Assembly (NCBI GenBank): GCA_002381645.1
Contig: DFXE01000023.1
Span: 136,466 to 200,465, forward strand
Length of the DNA stretch: 64,000 bases
Origin: Bacteroidales bacterium UBA4116
GTDB lineage: Bacteria > Bacteroidota > Bacteroidia > Bacteroidales > Tannerellaceae
Direction of reading: 5' to 3'
Positions within the stretch are counted from its first letter, which is position 1; each line of letters opens with the position of its first letter. The position numbers and the translations under genes were made by a program. The notes below the pieces were generated by a model that ran no database searches, was not told where the DNA came from, and saw only the letters and a program-made list of their open reading frames with translations. This document shows, one piece after another, positions 1-7,730 of this stretch.

Positions 1-33
1 AAAAATTTATAAATTCATTTAAAACCTGATATC

Positions 34-2190
34 ATGAAGGTATATCAAACGAATGAAATCAAGAACATTGCCATATTGGGAAGTTCTGGCTCTGGGAAAA
101 CCACTCTCGCTGAAGCTATGCTTTACGAGGGTGGAGTTATAAAACGTCGCGGCAGTGTAAAAGCAGGAAATACTGTAAGTGATTATTTTCCGGTTGAGAA
201 AGAGTATGGATACTCAGTGTTCTCAACCGTTTTTAGTGTGGAATGGCAGGATAGGAAATTGAATTTTATTGACTGCCCGGGTTCTGACGACTTTATCGGT
301 GGTGCTGTGTCGGCATTAAATGTGACGGATACGGCATTGATGGTTTTAAATGCCCAGTATGGTATAGAAGTGGGTACAGTGAACCAGTTCCGTTATACTG
401 AACAATTCAATAAACCTGTTATTTTTATCATTAATCAACTGGATAATGAAAAGGCTGATTATGATGGAACTATTTCTCAATTGAAAGACAGTTACGGCAG
501 TAAAGTGGTGCAGATTCAATATCCGGTTAATGTCGGTCCGTCTTTCAATGCCGTTATTGATGTACTTAAAATGAAAATGTATCGCTGGAAACCGGAAGGC
601 GGAGTGCCCGAAGTTTTGGAAATTCCGGCAGACCAGATAGACAAAGCGACTGAATTACATGGAATGTTGGTTGAGGCAGCTGCAGAAAACGATGATCAGT
701 TAATGGAGAAGTTCTTTGAAGAAGGTACACTTAGTGAAGATGATATGCGTGCAGGGATAAGCGCCGGTTTAATTTCACGAGGTATGTTCCCTGTCTTTTG
801 TGTATGTGCAGAAAAAGATATGTGTGTAAGACGAACGATGGAATTTCTGGGTAATGTGGTACCCACTGTTGACAGAATGCCTCATATCAAAACTATCGAC
901 GGCAAAGACATCGCCCCCGATTCCAATGGACCAACAAGTATTTTCTTCTTTAAAACAACAGTCGAACAGCATATCGGGCAGGTTTCCTATTTTAAAGTGA
1001 TATCAGGCAAAGTAAAAGAAGGTGATGACCTGCTTAATGCCGACAGAGGATCGAAAGAACGTATTGCGCAAATATTTTCAGTTGCGGGACAAACCCGCAA
1101 CCAGGTTAGCGAAATGATGGCAGGTGATATTGGAGCCACCGTAAAACTGAAAGATGTACGCCGGGGTAACACATTAAACGGGAAAGGTGCAGATTATAAA
1201 TTCGATTTCATTAAATATCCGAATCCTAAATACCGTAGGGCTATTAAAGCGGTGAATGAATCGGACTCAGAAAAGCTGAGCGAATTACTAACGCGTATGC
1301 GTGAGGAAGACCCGACATGGCTGGTTGAACAATCAAAAGAATTAAAGCAGACGATTGTATCAGGTCAAGGCGAATTCCATTTACGTACATTAAAATGGCG
1401 ATTGGAAAATAATGAGAAGTTACCTATCGAATACATTGAACCTAAAATACCTTATCGGGAAACAATAACAAAGGCGGCCCGTGCTGATTATCGTCATAAA
1501 AAACAATCAGGTGGCGCCGGACAATTCGGAGAAGTTCATCTTATTGTCGAACCTTATTACGAAGGTATGCCGCTTCCGGAAGTGTATCGTTTCGGCGGAC
1601 AGGAATTTAAAGTGAGTGCCCGCGACATGCAAACCATTGATCTGGATTGGGGCGGCAAACTGGTATTTGTCAATTCAATTGTGGGAGGTGCTATCGATGC
1701 GCGTTTCCTTCCGGCAATATTAAAAGGTATTATGGCACGTATGGAACAGGGGCCGTTAACGGGATCGTATGCCCGTGATGTACGTATAATTGTATATGAT
1801 GGTAAGATGCATCCGGTCGACAGTAATGAAATATCCTTTATGCTAGCTGGACGTAATGCATTCAGTGCCGCATTTAAAGAAGCCGGACCAAAGATTTTGG
1901 AGCCGATATATGATGTGGAAGTATCTGTTCCCGCTGATTATCTGGGTGACGTAATGAGTGATATGCAGGGTAGAAGAGGAGTCATTATGGGGATGAATAG
2001 TGAAAAAGGCTATGAAAAACTATCCGCTAAAGTACCGTTAAAGGAAATGTCTTCTTATTCTACTTCATTAAGTTCTCTAACCGGAGGACGGGCTTCTTTT
2101 ACTATGAAGTTTGCTGCTTATGAACTGGTTCCTGCGGATGTTCAGGAAAAATTATTAAAGGCGTATGCTGAAAAACAGGAAGAAGATTAA
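34..2190 (+). CDS. fusA2: EF-G paralogue (EF-G2-like) translation factor
   Basis: Cytoplasmic ribosomal translocase paralogue of 718 aa with full EF-G domain order: G domain, domain II from about residue 300, and domains III-V to the C-terminus. The P-loop GSSGSGKTT (16-24) is intact. The canonical RGITI switch I stretch reads YGYSV (58-62). The G3 motif is DCPGSDDF (80-87) instead of DTPGHVDF, so the catalytic His is Ser84. G4 is NQLD (134-137) instead of NKxD. Such paralogues in Bacteroides (EF-G2) are known to support translocation without GTP hydrolysis and to matter under carbon starvation; assigning that role here is inference. A strong terminator follows, so the gene appears to be transcribed alone. 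The alternative is a tetracycline ribosomal-protection-type protein, which is less likely because those keep GTPase motifs. Confidence 0.9.
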   Translation: MKVYQTNEIKNIAILGSSGSGKTTLAEAMLYEGGVIKRRGSVKAGNTVSDYFPVEKEYGYSVFSTVFSVEWQDRKLNFIDCPGSDDFIGGAVSALNVTDTALMVLNAQYGIEVGTVNQFRYTEQFNKPVIFIINQLDNEKADYDGTISQLKDSYGSKVVQIQYPVNVGPSFNAVIDVLKMKMYRWKPEGGVPEVLEIPADQIDKATELHGMLVEAAAENDDQLMEKFFEEGTLSEDDMRAGISAGLISRGMFPVFCVCAEKDMCVRRTMEFLGNVVPTVDRMPHIKTIDGKDIAPDSNGPTSIFFFKTTVEQHIGQVSYFKVISGKVKEGDDLLNADRGSKERIAQIFSVAGQTRNQVSEMMAGDIGATVKLKDVRRGNTLNGKGADYKFDFIKYPNPKYRRAIKAVNESDSEKLSELLTRMREEDPTWLVEQSKELKQTIVSGQGEFHLRTLKWRLENNEKLPIEYIEPKIPYRETITKAARADYRHKKQSGGAGQFGEVHLIVEPYYEGMPLPEVYRFGGQEFKVSARDMQTIDLDWGGKLVFVNSIVGGAIDARFLPAILKGIMARMEQGPLTGSYARDVRIIVYDGKMHPVDSNEISFMLAGRNAFSAAFKEAGPKILEPIYDVEVSVPADYLGDVMSDMQGRRGVIMGMNSEKGYEKLSAKVPLKEMSSYSTSLSSLTGGRASFTMKFAAYELVPADVQEKLLKAYAEKQEED

Positions 2191-2224
2191 TTTATAAAAA
2201 TAGTAAATCATTAATTTATAGTAT

Positions 2225-2260
2225 AGTAGAGGTGGTATTTTACTGCCTCTACTTTTTTTT
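2225..2260 (+). terminator. Rho-independent terminator of the EF-G-like gene
   Basis: Perfect 8-bp stem AGTAGAGG/CCTCTACT (2225-2232 and 2246-2253) with a 13-nt loop, followed by a run of eight T. Confidence 0.85.
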
Positions 2261-2295
2261 AACATAGATGTAGTTATGATGTAACACTTAATTAA

Positions 2296-2303
2296 TAGCT
2301 TTG
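2296..2303 (+). promoter_or_regulatory. Bacteroidetes -7 promoter element (TAGCTTTG)
   Basis: Matches the TAnnTTTG -7 consensus of the Bacteroidetes primary sigma factor, 80 nt before the glycosyltransferase at 2383. No good -33 TTTG is visible, so this is a moderate call. Confidence 0.45.
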
Positions 2304-2382
2304 TGAGGTATCCGTGTATTGTTTGGTTGAACAATGGAAACAGGAAATTGTTTCTATTTATAATATAGTATAAATAGGGCTT

Positions 2383-3543
2383 ATGAAAATACTTTTCGTT
2401 ATACAAGGTGAAGGACGTGGACACCTGACGCAAGCATTATCTCTTCAGCAAAAACTTATTGCAGATGGTCATCAGATTGTCGGTGCTATGGTCGGAAAAA
2501 GCCCGGTAAGAAAGATCCCTTCCTTTTTTAGCGAGAAAATCAATACTGATCTACTTCCCTTTGAAAGTCCAAACTTCCTGCCTACGGCAAAAAATAAGCG
2601 GGCAAACCTACCCAAAACAGTTATTTACAATCTTGCCCGTACACATATTTATATAAAAAGTCTACGTTATATTAACCGGACGATAAAAGATACAAATGCG
2701 GATCTAGTGGTAAATTTTTATGAGATGCTCACAGGGATAACCTATTTAATATACCGTCCTAAGGTTCAAATGATCTGTATTGCCCATCAATATTTATTCC
2801 TTCATCCGGATTTTACATTTCCCCGTTCCAATCCGGTTTCGTTAGGTATGATGATGTTCTATACGCGAATTACGACATGGGGTTCAACTAAAAAACTCGC
2901 ACTGTCTTTCCGTAAAATGAAAGAAGTACCTGAAAAGGGATTAATCGTTGTACCTCCGTTAGTAAGGCGGGAAGTTATCGAAGCTGTTCCGCATAAAGGA
3001 GACTACCTGCATGGGTATTTGTTAAATAGTGGTTTCGGGGAGGAGGTTAAAGCCTGGCATAAGAAAAATCCACATGTTAAAATGCATTTCTTCTGGGATA
3101 AAAAAGATGCGGAGCCGGAAACAAAAGTGAATGAAAACCTGATTTTTCATTCCTTAAATGATACATCTTTTATTAAATATATGTCGGGAGCTAAGGCATA
3201 TGCAACAACAGCCGGTTTTGAATCGGTTTGTGAAGCCATGTATATGAATAAGCCTGTCCTGATGGTTCCCACCCATATAGAGCAGGCTTGTAATGCACAT
3301 GATGCCATGCAATCAGGCGCCGGCATGGTAGCTGACCGTTTTGATTTGGATAAGTTGCTGGAATTATCAGAAAGTCATGTACCAAATCTACATTTTCGTC
3401 ACTGGGTTAGTCAGGCAGAATGGCTGATCTTGCGTGAATTCAGGGAAGATCTGCTTAATGAAGAACATCCCGTTAGTCTTTCTGCCCGAAGGATACTTTC
3501 CAGATGGTTCCATAAACTGGCAAAGTCACTTACTATCTGGTAA
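2383..3543 (+). CDS. MurG-like glycosyltransferase family protein (GT-B fold)
   Basis: 386 aa with no signal peptide or membrane segment. The N-terminus (ILFVIQGEGRGHLTQAL) has the Gly-rich GEGRGH turn typical of GT28/MurG-like nucleotide-sugar glycosyltransferases. The C-terminal half carries the donor-binding block around residues 270-325 (ATTAGFESVCEAMYMNKPVL), with the Gly-Phe-Glu-S-x-x-EA signature of GT28 C-terminal domains. A hypothetical cytoplasmic or peripheral-membrane enzyme is likely; donor and acceptor cannot be read from the sequence. It stands alone: a terminator lies upstream and convergent metY lies 28 nt downstream. Confidence 0.75.
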   Translation: MKILFVIQGEGRGHLTQALSLQQKLIADGHQIVGAMVGKSPVRKIPSFFSEKINTDLLPFESPNFLPTAKNKRANLPKTVIYNLARTHIYIKSLRYINRTIKDTNADLVVNFYEMLTGITYLIYRPKVQMICIAHQYLFLHPDFTFPRSNPVSLGMMMFYTRITTWGSTKKLALSFRKMKEVPEKGLIVVPPLVRREVIEAVPHKGDYLHGYLLNSGFGEEVKAWHKKNPHVKMHFFWDKKDAEPETKVNENLIFHSLNDTSFIKYMSGAKAYATTAGFESVCEAMYMNKPVLMVPTHIEQACNAHDAMQSGAGMVADRFDLDKLLELSESHVPNLHFRHWVSQAEWLILREFREDLLNEEHPVSLSARRILSRWFHKLAKSLTIW

Positions 3544-3571
3544 TTATTACATTATCCGATGAAAAAGCATG

Positions 3572-4849
3572 TCACTTTAAAGCCTGTTCCAAATCATTAA
3601 TTATATCGTCAACATTTTCAATACCAACCGACAGGCGTATCATATCCGGGGCAATCCCTGCTTCAATCAATTGCTCATCTGATAATTGGCGATGAGTATG
3701 GCTTGCGGGATGCAGTACCGATGTACGGGCATCTGCAACATGTGTAACGATCGCCGCCAATTGCAATTTATCCATAAAACAGGTTGCTACATCACGTCCT
3801 CCTTTTAAACCAAAAGATAAAACACCGCAGGATCCGTTTGGTAAATATTTCTTTGCCAACTCATACCCTTTATTACTTTTCAGGTCAGGGTAATTTACCC
3901 ATGCGACTTTCTCATTACTTTCCAGCCATTTAGCTACCGCAAGCGCATTTTTACAGTGTTGGGGCATGCGTAAATGTAATGTTTCCAAACCTATATTTAA
4001 TAAAAAAGAATTGTGGGGTGAAGGTATCGAACCTAAATCGCGCATTAACTGGGCGGTCGCTTTCGTAATAAAAGCTCCTTTTCCAAACGCTTTAGTATAA
4101 GTAAGTCCGTGATAAGAAGGATCAGGTTCACATAATCCGGGGAATTTTTCGGCATGAGCATTCCAGTCAAAATTGCCGCTATCTATGATACATCCCCCCA
4201 CGCTGGTAGCATGCCCGTCCATATATTTGGTAGTGGAATGAGTAACAATATCGGCTCCCCATTCAAATGGCCTGCAATTGATAGGTGTCGCAAACGTATT
4301 GTCTATAATTAACGGCACCCCTTGTTTGTGGGTTATATGAGCAAATTTCTCGATGTCAAGAACCATTACTCCCGGATTAGAAATAGTCTCTCCGAATAAC
4401 GCTTTGGTATTCGGACGAAAAGCTTTCATTATTTCTTCTTCACTCGCATCCTGATCAATAAATGTACATTCAATGCCGAGTTTCTTCAGGGTAACTGAAA
4501 ACAGATTATAAGTTCCTCCATATATACCCGATGCGCTTACGATATGGTCACCCGAACTGCAGATATTAAAAACAGCGAAGAAATTAGCAGCCTGGCCGGA
4601 TGACGTCAACATACCGGCAACGCCGCCTTCCAATGCGGTGATTTTCGCAGCTACGGCATCATTAGTAGGATTTTGCAAACGAGTATAAAAATAGCCACTT
4701 TCTTTCAGGTCGAAAAGATTAGCCATTTGCTCACTGGTTTCATATTTAAATGTGGTGCTTTGATAAATAGGAAGTACGCGCGGTTCTCCGTTTTTTGGTT
4801 CCCAACCCGCCTGTACACAAAGCGTCTCCGGTTTCAATTGATCGTTCAT
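3572..4849 (-). CDS. metY: O-acetylhomoserine aminocarboxypropyltransferase (sulfhydrylase)
   Basis: 425-aa PLP enzyme of the Cys/Met-metabolism family that makes homocysteine from O-acetyl-L-homoserine and sulfide. The N-terminal ETLCVQAGWEP and YQSTTFKY segments, the PLP phosphate-binding region SSGQAANF, the Asp of DNTFATP and the Schiff-base Lys in HSTTKYMDGH are all present. Length is usual for MetY (about 425-430) and longer than cystathionine gamma-synthases (about 380-400). It is a single gene with its own promoter-like TAATTTTG element upstream. A second, more divergent family member lies at 57694. Confidence 0.92.
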   Translation of the reverse strand: MNDQLKPETLCVQAGWEPKNGEPRVLPIYQSTTFKYETSEQMANLFDLKESGYFYTRLQNPTNDAVAAKITALEGGVAGMLTSSGQAANFFAVFNICSSGDHIVSASGIYGGTYNLFSVTLKKLGIECTFIDQDASEEEIMKAFRPNTKALFGETISNPGVMVLDIEKFAHITHKQGVPLIIDNTFATPINCRPFEWGADIVTHSTTKYMDGHATSVGGCIIDSGNFDWNAHAEKFPGLCEPDPSYHGLTYTKAFGKGAFITKATAQLMRDLGSIPSPHNSFLLNIGLETLHLRMPQHCKNALAVAKWLESNEKVAWVNYPDLKSNKGYELAKKYLPNGSCGVLSFGLKGGRDVATCFMDKLQLAAIVTHVADARTSVLHPASHTHRQLSDEQLIEAGIAPDMIRLSVGIENVDDIINDLEQALK

Positions 4850-4886
4850 GATATATTTTGTTTATTGCATTCTCTGTTAAATCCTA

Positions 4887-4894
4887 CAAAATTA
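4887..4894 (-). promoter_or_regulatory. metY: -7 promoter element for metY (TAATTTTG)
   Basis: On the minus strand TAATTTTG fits TAnnTTTG, 38 nt upstream of the metY start codon. It is divergent from the ECF promoter motif at 4912. Confidence 0.45.
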
Positions 4895-4911
4895 AAAAAT
4901 AAGCTGTCCTA

Positions 4912-4938
4912 ACTAAGGGTTTTGTCCAAAATTTACGA
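4912..4938 (+). promoter_or_regulatory. Candidate ECF-sigma promoter (autoregulation)
   Basis: ACTAAGGGTTTT (4912-4923), 12 nt, then CGA (4936-4938). The same arrangement occurs at 6529-6555 upstream of fecR. A GGG-containing -35 and a CG-containing -10 with this spacing are typical of ECF sigma promoters. The start at 4962 lies 24 nt after CGA, matching the 25 nt between CGA and the fecR ATG. Confidence 0.6.
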
Positions 4939-4961
4939 TATAACTATTAGAAACTCTATTC

Positions 4962-5519
4962 TTGAAAAAGCAAACGGAAGAGATAATGTTATGGATACGT
5001 GAGATTTCACAATCAGACTCACAAGTAGCCTTTGAATCGTTGTATTTAACTTATTTTGAAAGGTTATTACGATTCATAATACTTTATGTACATAGCTTAT
5101 CAGAAGCTGAAGAGATTGTATCTGATACATTTCTTGTTTTATGGAATAATAGAAAAGCCTTACCTGAAATTACTAATTTTGATTCTTATTTATATGCTAT
5201 AGCCCGGCATAAAGCAATCAGCCATTATCGTATACAACATATGACTAAAGTCGATTTGAATGATAAAACAGTTGACTTTTTTATTCATACAGAAACTACA
5301 CCCGAAGAAGAATTAATATCAAAAGAAACCAAACAACGTCTGAATGACGCTATTAATGCATTACCTTACAAATGCAAAATGACTTTCAAACTGGTACGTG
5401 AAGATAAATTGAAATATAAAGAAGTGGCAGCCATTCTGGATATATCCGTGAAAACAGTGGAAGCTCATCTGGCTACAGCCATAAAAAAGATACGCAAATT
5501 TTTATCGTCAGAAATGTGA
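4962..5519 (+). CDS. ECF-family RNA polymerase sigma factor
   Basis: 185-aa sigma-70 family ECF factor (Bacteroidetes FecI-like type). Region 2 (about residues 20-65, with EAEEIVSDTFLVLW) and region 4 (about 130-182, with the helix-turn-helix KYKEVAAILDISVKTVEAHL) are both complete. The start is TTG at 4962; the next in-frame ATG is at 4986 (177 aa). I prefer TTG because the distance to the promoter motif then equals that at fecR, and MKKQTEEI resembles usual ECF N-termini. It probably directs transcription of fecR, susC and susD downstream and of itself. Unusually, its FecR partner is not adjacent but separated by a glycosyltransferase gene. Confidence 0.88.
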   Translation: MKKQTEEIMLWIREISQSDSQVAFESLYLTYFERLLRFIILYVHSLSEAEEIVSDTFLVLWNNRKALPEITNFDSYLYAIARHKAISHYRIQHMTKVDLNDKTVDFFIHTETTPEEELISKETKQRLNDAINALPYKCKMTFKLVREDKLKYKEVAAILDISVKTVEAHLATAIKKIRKFLSSEM

Positions 5520-5540
5520 CAATTTATAGATTAGAGAAAT

Positions 5541-5571
5541 AAATGTAGTAAAATATTTTACACTACATTTG
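5541..5571 (+). promoter_or_regulatory. Promoter with overlapping palindrome, before the fucosyltransferase-like gene
   Basis: The -7 element TACATTTG (5564-5571) is overlapped by a perfect 9-bp inverted repeat AAATGTAGT (5541-5549) and ACTACATTT (5562-5570), with AAAATATTTT in the loop. This suggests a housekeeping-sigma promoter with a possible repressor site, separate from the flanking ECF promoters. Confidence 0.5.
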
Positions 5572-5605
5572 CATCTTAATTTTTCGTTTAACTGATATAA
5601 CAATT

Positions 5606-6466
5606 ATGGAGGCAAATTTTACTTTAATTCCTGTTGGTGGGTTAGGAAACCGGATAAACGCCATTTGTTCCGCAATAACTTACTGTGTTTCGAGAAATAA
5701 AACGCTCCGCATTATCTGGCATAAAGAGAGTGGGCTTAACTGCAGTTATAAGGATCTGTTTTATATAAACCCTATGGTAAAGAATGTAGAAATTAGGGAA
5801 CCTACATTTTCTGATTATTGCTTCCGCAGTGTATATTTCCCTAAGTGGTTGTCACGTTTTTATAACAGGCTACTGTTTGACAAAAGAATATATTGGAAGG
5901 AAGTAATAGAAGTTGTTGTTGATCATAAAAAAACTGATTTTGGGGACATAGATAAATATAAACACATTTATATGATTAGTTTCTGGAGATTTTGGGAGTC
6001 AAAAGATATGTGGAAGTATATTATACCTAACCCGGAAATTCTTGAAAAAGTAGAGGTTGTCCTAAATAAAATTCCGACTCAACGTATAATAGGTATTCAT
6101 ATCCGCCGGACAGATAATCTTTATTCTATACAAGATAGTCCTACAGAATTATTTATAGATAAGATCAAAGAAGAGATAGATATATATAAAGATGATGTCT
6201 CTTTCTACCTTGCTTCCGATTCATTAGAAGAAAAAAGAAATCTGAAGGAATTATTTGGAGATCGGATCATCACCGATATGAAAGAAACTTCCAGAAATAC
6301 AAAGGAAGGTATGATTGATGCTTTTGTAGAATTAAATATTTTGGCTAAGACAAATAAAATATATGCTTCTGCAAAAAGTTCTTTTTCAGAATTAGCTCAT
6401 TTTTTAGGTGAAAATGAATGGGAAATCCTCATGAGTCCTGCCTTATCTGCTATTTCTGATAATTAA
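5606..6466 (+). CDS. Fucosyltransferase-like (GT23/NodZ/O-FucT-type) glycosyltransferase
   Basis: 286 aa, with no signal peptide. It has PVGGLGNR (10-16), the Gly-rich start of alpha-fucosyltransferases, and IGIHIRRTD (about 162-170), the H-x-R-R-x-D GDP-fucose-binding motif of the alpha-1,2/alpha-1,6/O-fucosyltransferase superfamily. A C-terminal block with YLASDS and SSFSELAHFL resembles the donor site of GT23/NodZ proteins. It is inferred to transfer fucose or a related sugar in the cytoplasm; the acceptor is unknown. It sits between an ECF sigma gene and fecR, where no other gene is expected, and has its own promoter. The coding sequence is AT-rich compared with the SusC/D genes. It could be a recent insertion or a functional part of the locus. 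Confidence 0.72.
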   Translation: MEANFTLIPVGGLGNRINAICSAITYCVSRNKTLRIIWHKESGLNCSYKDLFYINPMVKNVEIREPTFSDYCFRSVYFPKWLSRFYNRLLFDKRIYWKEVIEVVVDHKKTDFGDIDKYKHIYMISFWRFWESKDMWKYIIPNPEILEKVEVVLNKIPTQRIIGIHIRRTDNLYSIQDSPTELFIDKIKEEIDIYKDDVSFYLASDSLEEKRNLKELFGDRIITDMKETSRNTKEGMIDAFVELNILAKTNKIYASAKSSFSELAHFLGENEWEILMSPALSAISDN

Positions 6467-6528
6467 ATAGGAATAACAGATCTAATTCTTTTCCATATAC
6501 CTTAATTACTGTATTATTTTTTATCCAT

Positions 6529-6555
6529 ACTAAGGGTTTTCCCTGGTTCCTGCGA
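6529..6555 (+). promoter_or_regulatory. Candidate ECF-sigma promoter before fecR
   Basis: ACTAAGGGTTTT (6529-6540), 12 nt, CGA (6553-6555). The 12-nt -35-like block and the CGA are identical to those at 4912-4938, while the spacers between them differ. This argues for functional conservation rather than duplication. Confidence 0.6.
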
Positions 6556-6579
6556 CTATATGTATAGAAGCAAATAAGA

Positions 6580-7563
6580 ATGGATAAAAAAATCGATAAT
6601 ATATTAGCTCGTATATTAGGAGGTGAGGGTTCTTCAGATGATTTTCTGCAATTTGGAAACTGGCTGAATGAGGATAGTAAAAACCGTGAAATATTTCTCC
6701 GGTTAAAAAATTACTGGGATGCGGAAGTTTCTTTTAATCATTCTATATCACCTGTTGATTCCTTGGCTAAAACTCAGAAAGAAATTCGTAAGCGAAAGAT
6801 GAGGAATCGGCGAAAAGCAATTGTAAAGGTAATTATTCCTGTCGCTGCCGTAATTTTTCTTATAATAACCCTATCAATTATATATAAAGCCCATAAGGTT
6901 AATGATCCCGTCGAGTATTTTACTTACGTTACTACCAAAAACAAAATAGATTTTACGCTAAATGATGAATCCAAAATAACCTTAAATAAAAACAGCCGCT
7001 TCACTTATTCGAACAAATACGGCATATCAGATCGGAACATACAATTAGAGGGTGAAGCGTATTTTGAAATCAAGAAAGATCCCTCCAGACAGTTTGTAGT
7101 GGCTGTACAAGCCGGAGCAAATCCGGTGTTTATAAAGGTGTTAGGCACTACATTTAATTTGAAACTCGATAAAGAAAAAGAACAGGTAATTGCAACATTG
7201 GCAGAAGGGTCCATTCAATTTGAAAATGCGGAGCAAACGATAATGATATTTCCAAATCAAGAATTAACATATCATTATTCGACAAATGATATAAGTATTA
7301 AAGAAGTAATAGTTGAAGACCATACACTTTGGAAAAGTGGACTCATAAAATATAAAACAGTCTCTTTCTTATATCTGGTGACTGAGTTGGAAAAGATATT
7401 TAAGGTCAAGATCATTATTCAAAACAAACATTTAGAGAACCCTGAAGTAACGGTGACCGGGACTTTCAGTGAAGAACAAACCCTGGAGGAAATACTGACA
7501 GTCGTCTCACGGAGTTTACCGTTTGAATGGACCAGAGATAACGGGGTATATTACATCAACTAA
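6580..7563 (+). CDS. FecR-family anti-sigma factor
   Basis: 327-aa inner-membrane anti-sigma regulator. Residues 1-80 form the cytoplasmic sigma-binding part ending in a basic stretch (KRKMRNRRK). Residues 81-102 form one transmembrane helix. The periplasmic FecR domain (about 115-230, with LEGEAYFEIKKDPSRQFVV and VLGTTFNL) is followed by a DUF4974-type C-terminal domain (about 255-327, with VTGTFSEEQTLEEIL). It is known to relay occupancy of an STN-containing TonB receptor to the ECF factor; the SusC downstream has that STN domain. A candidate ECF promoter precedes it. Confidence 0.9.
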   Translation: MDKKIDNILARILGGEGSSDDFLQFGNWLNEDSKNREIFLRLKNYWDAEVSFNHSISPVDSLAKTQKEIRKRKMRNRRKAIVKVIIPVAAVIFLIITLSIIYKAHKVNDPVEYFTYVTTKNKIDFTLNDESKITLNKNSRFTYSNKYGISDRNIQLEGEAYFEIKKDPSRQFVVAVQAGANPVFIKVLGTTFNLKLDKEKEQVIATLAEGSIQFENAEQTIMIFPNQELTYHYSTNDISIKEVIVEDHTLWKSGLIKYKTVSFLYLVTELEKIFKVKIIIQNKHLENPEVTVTGTFSEEQTLEEILTVVSRSLPFEWTRDNGVYYIN

Positions 7564-7730
7564 TACAATTAATTTAAAACAAACTGCCTATGATGCATGG
7601 ATCATTTTAAAAACAAACCGGCCATATTATAAATACAGCCGGCCTTTCAAGATTTTATTAACGCTTCCGTCGTTTAGCGCTTAAACATTCCGACAGAAGC
7701 ATATTTTCAACCTTTTATCAATACAAAAAT
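7564..7730. other. fecR-susC spacer with two hairpins
   Basis: Contains CCGGC/GCCGG around an AT-rich loop near 7619-7643 and an imperfect inverted repeat GCTTCCGTCG / CGACAGAAGC near 7662-7700. These may attenuate or terminate transcription between fecR and susC. No copy of the ACTAAGGGTTTT motif was found here. Confidence 0.35.
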
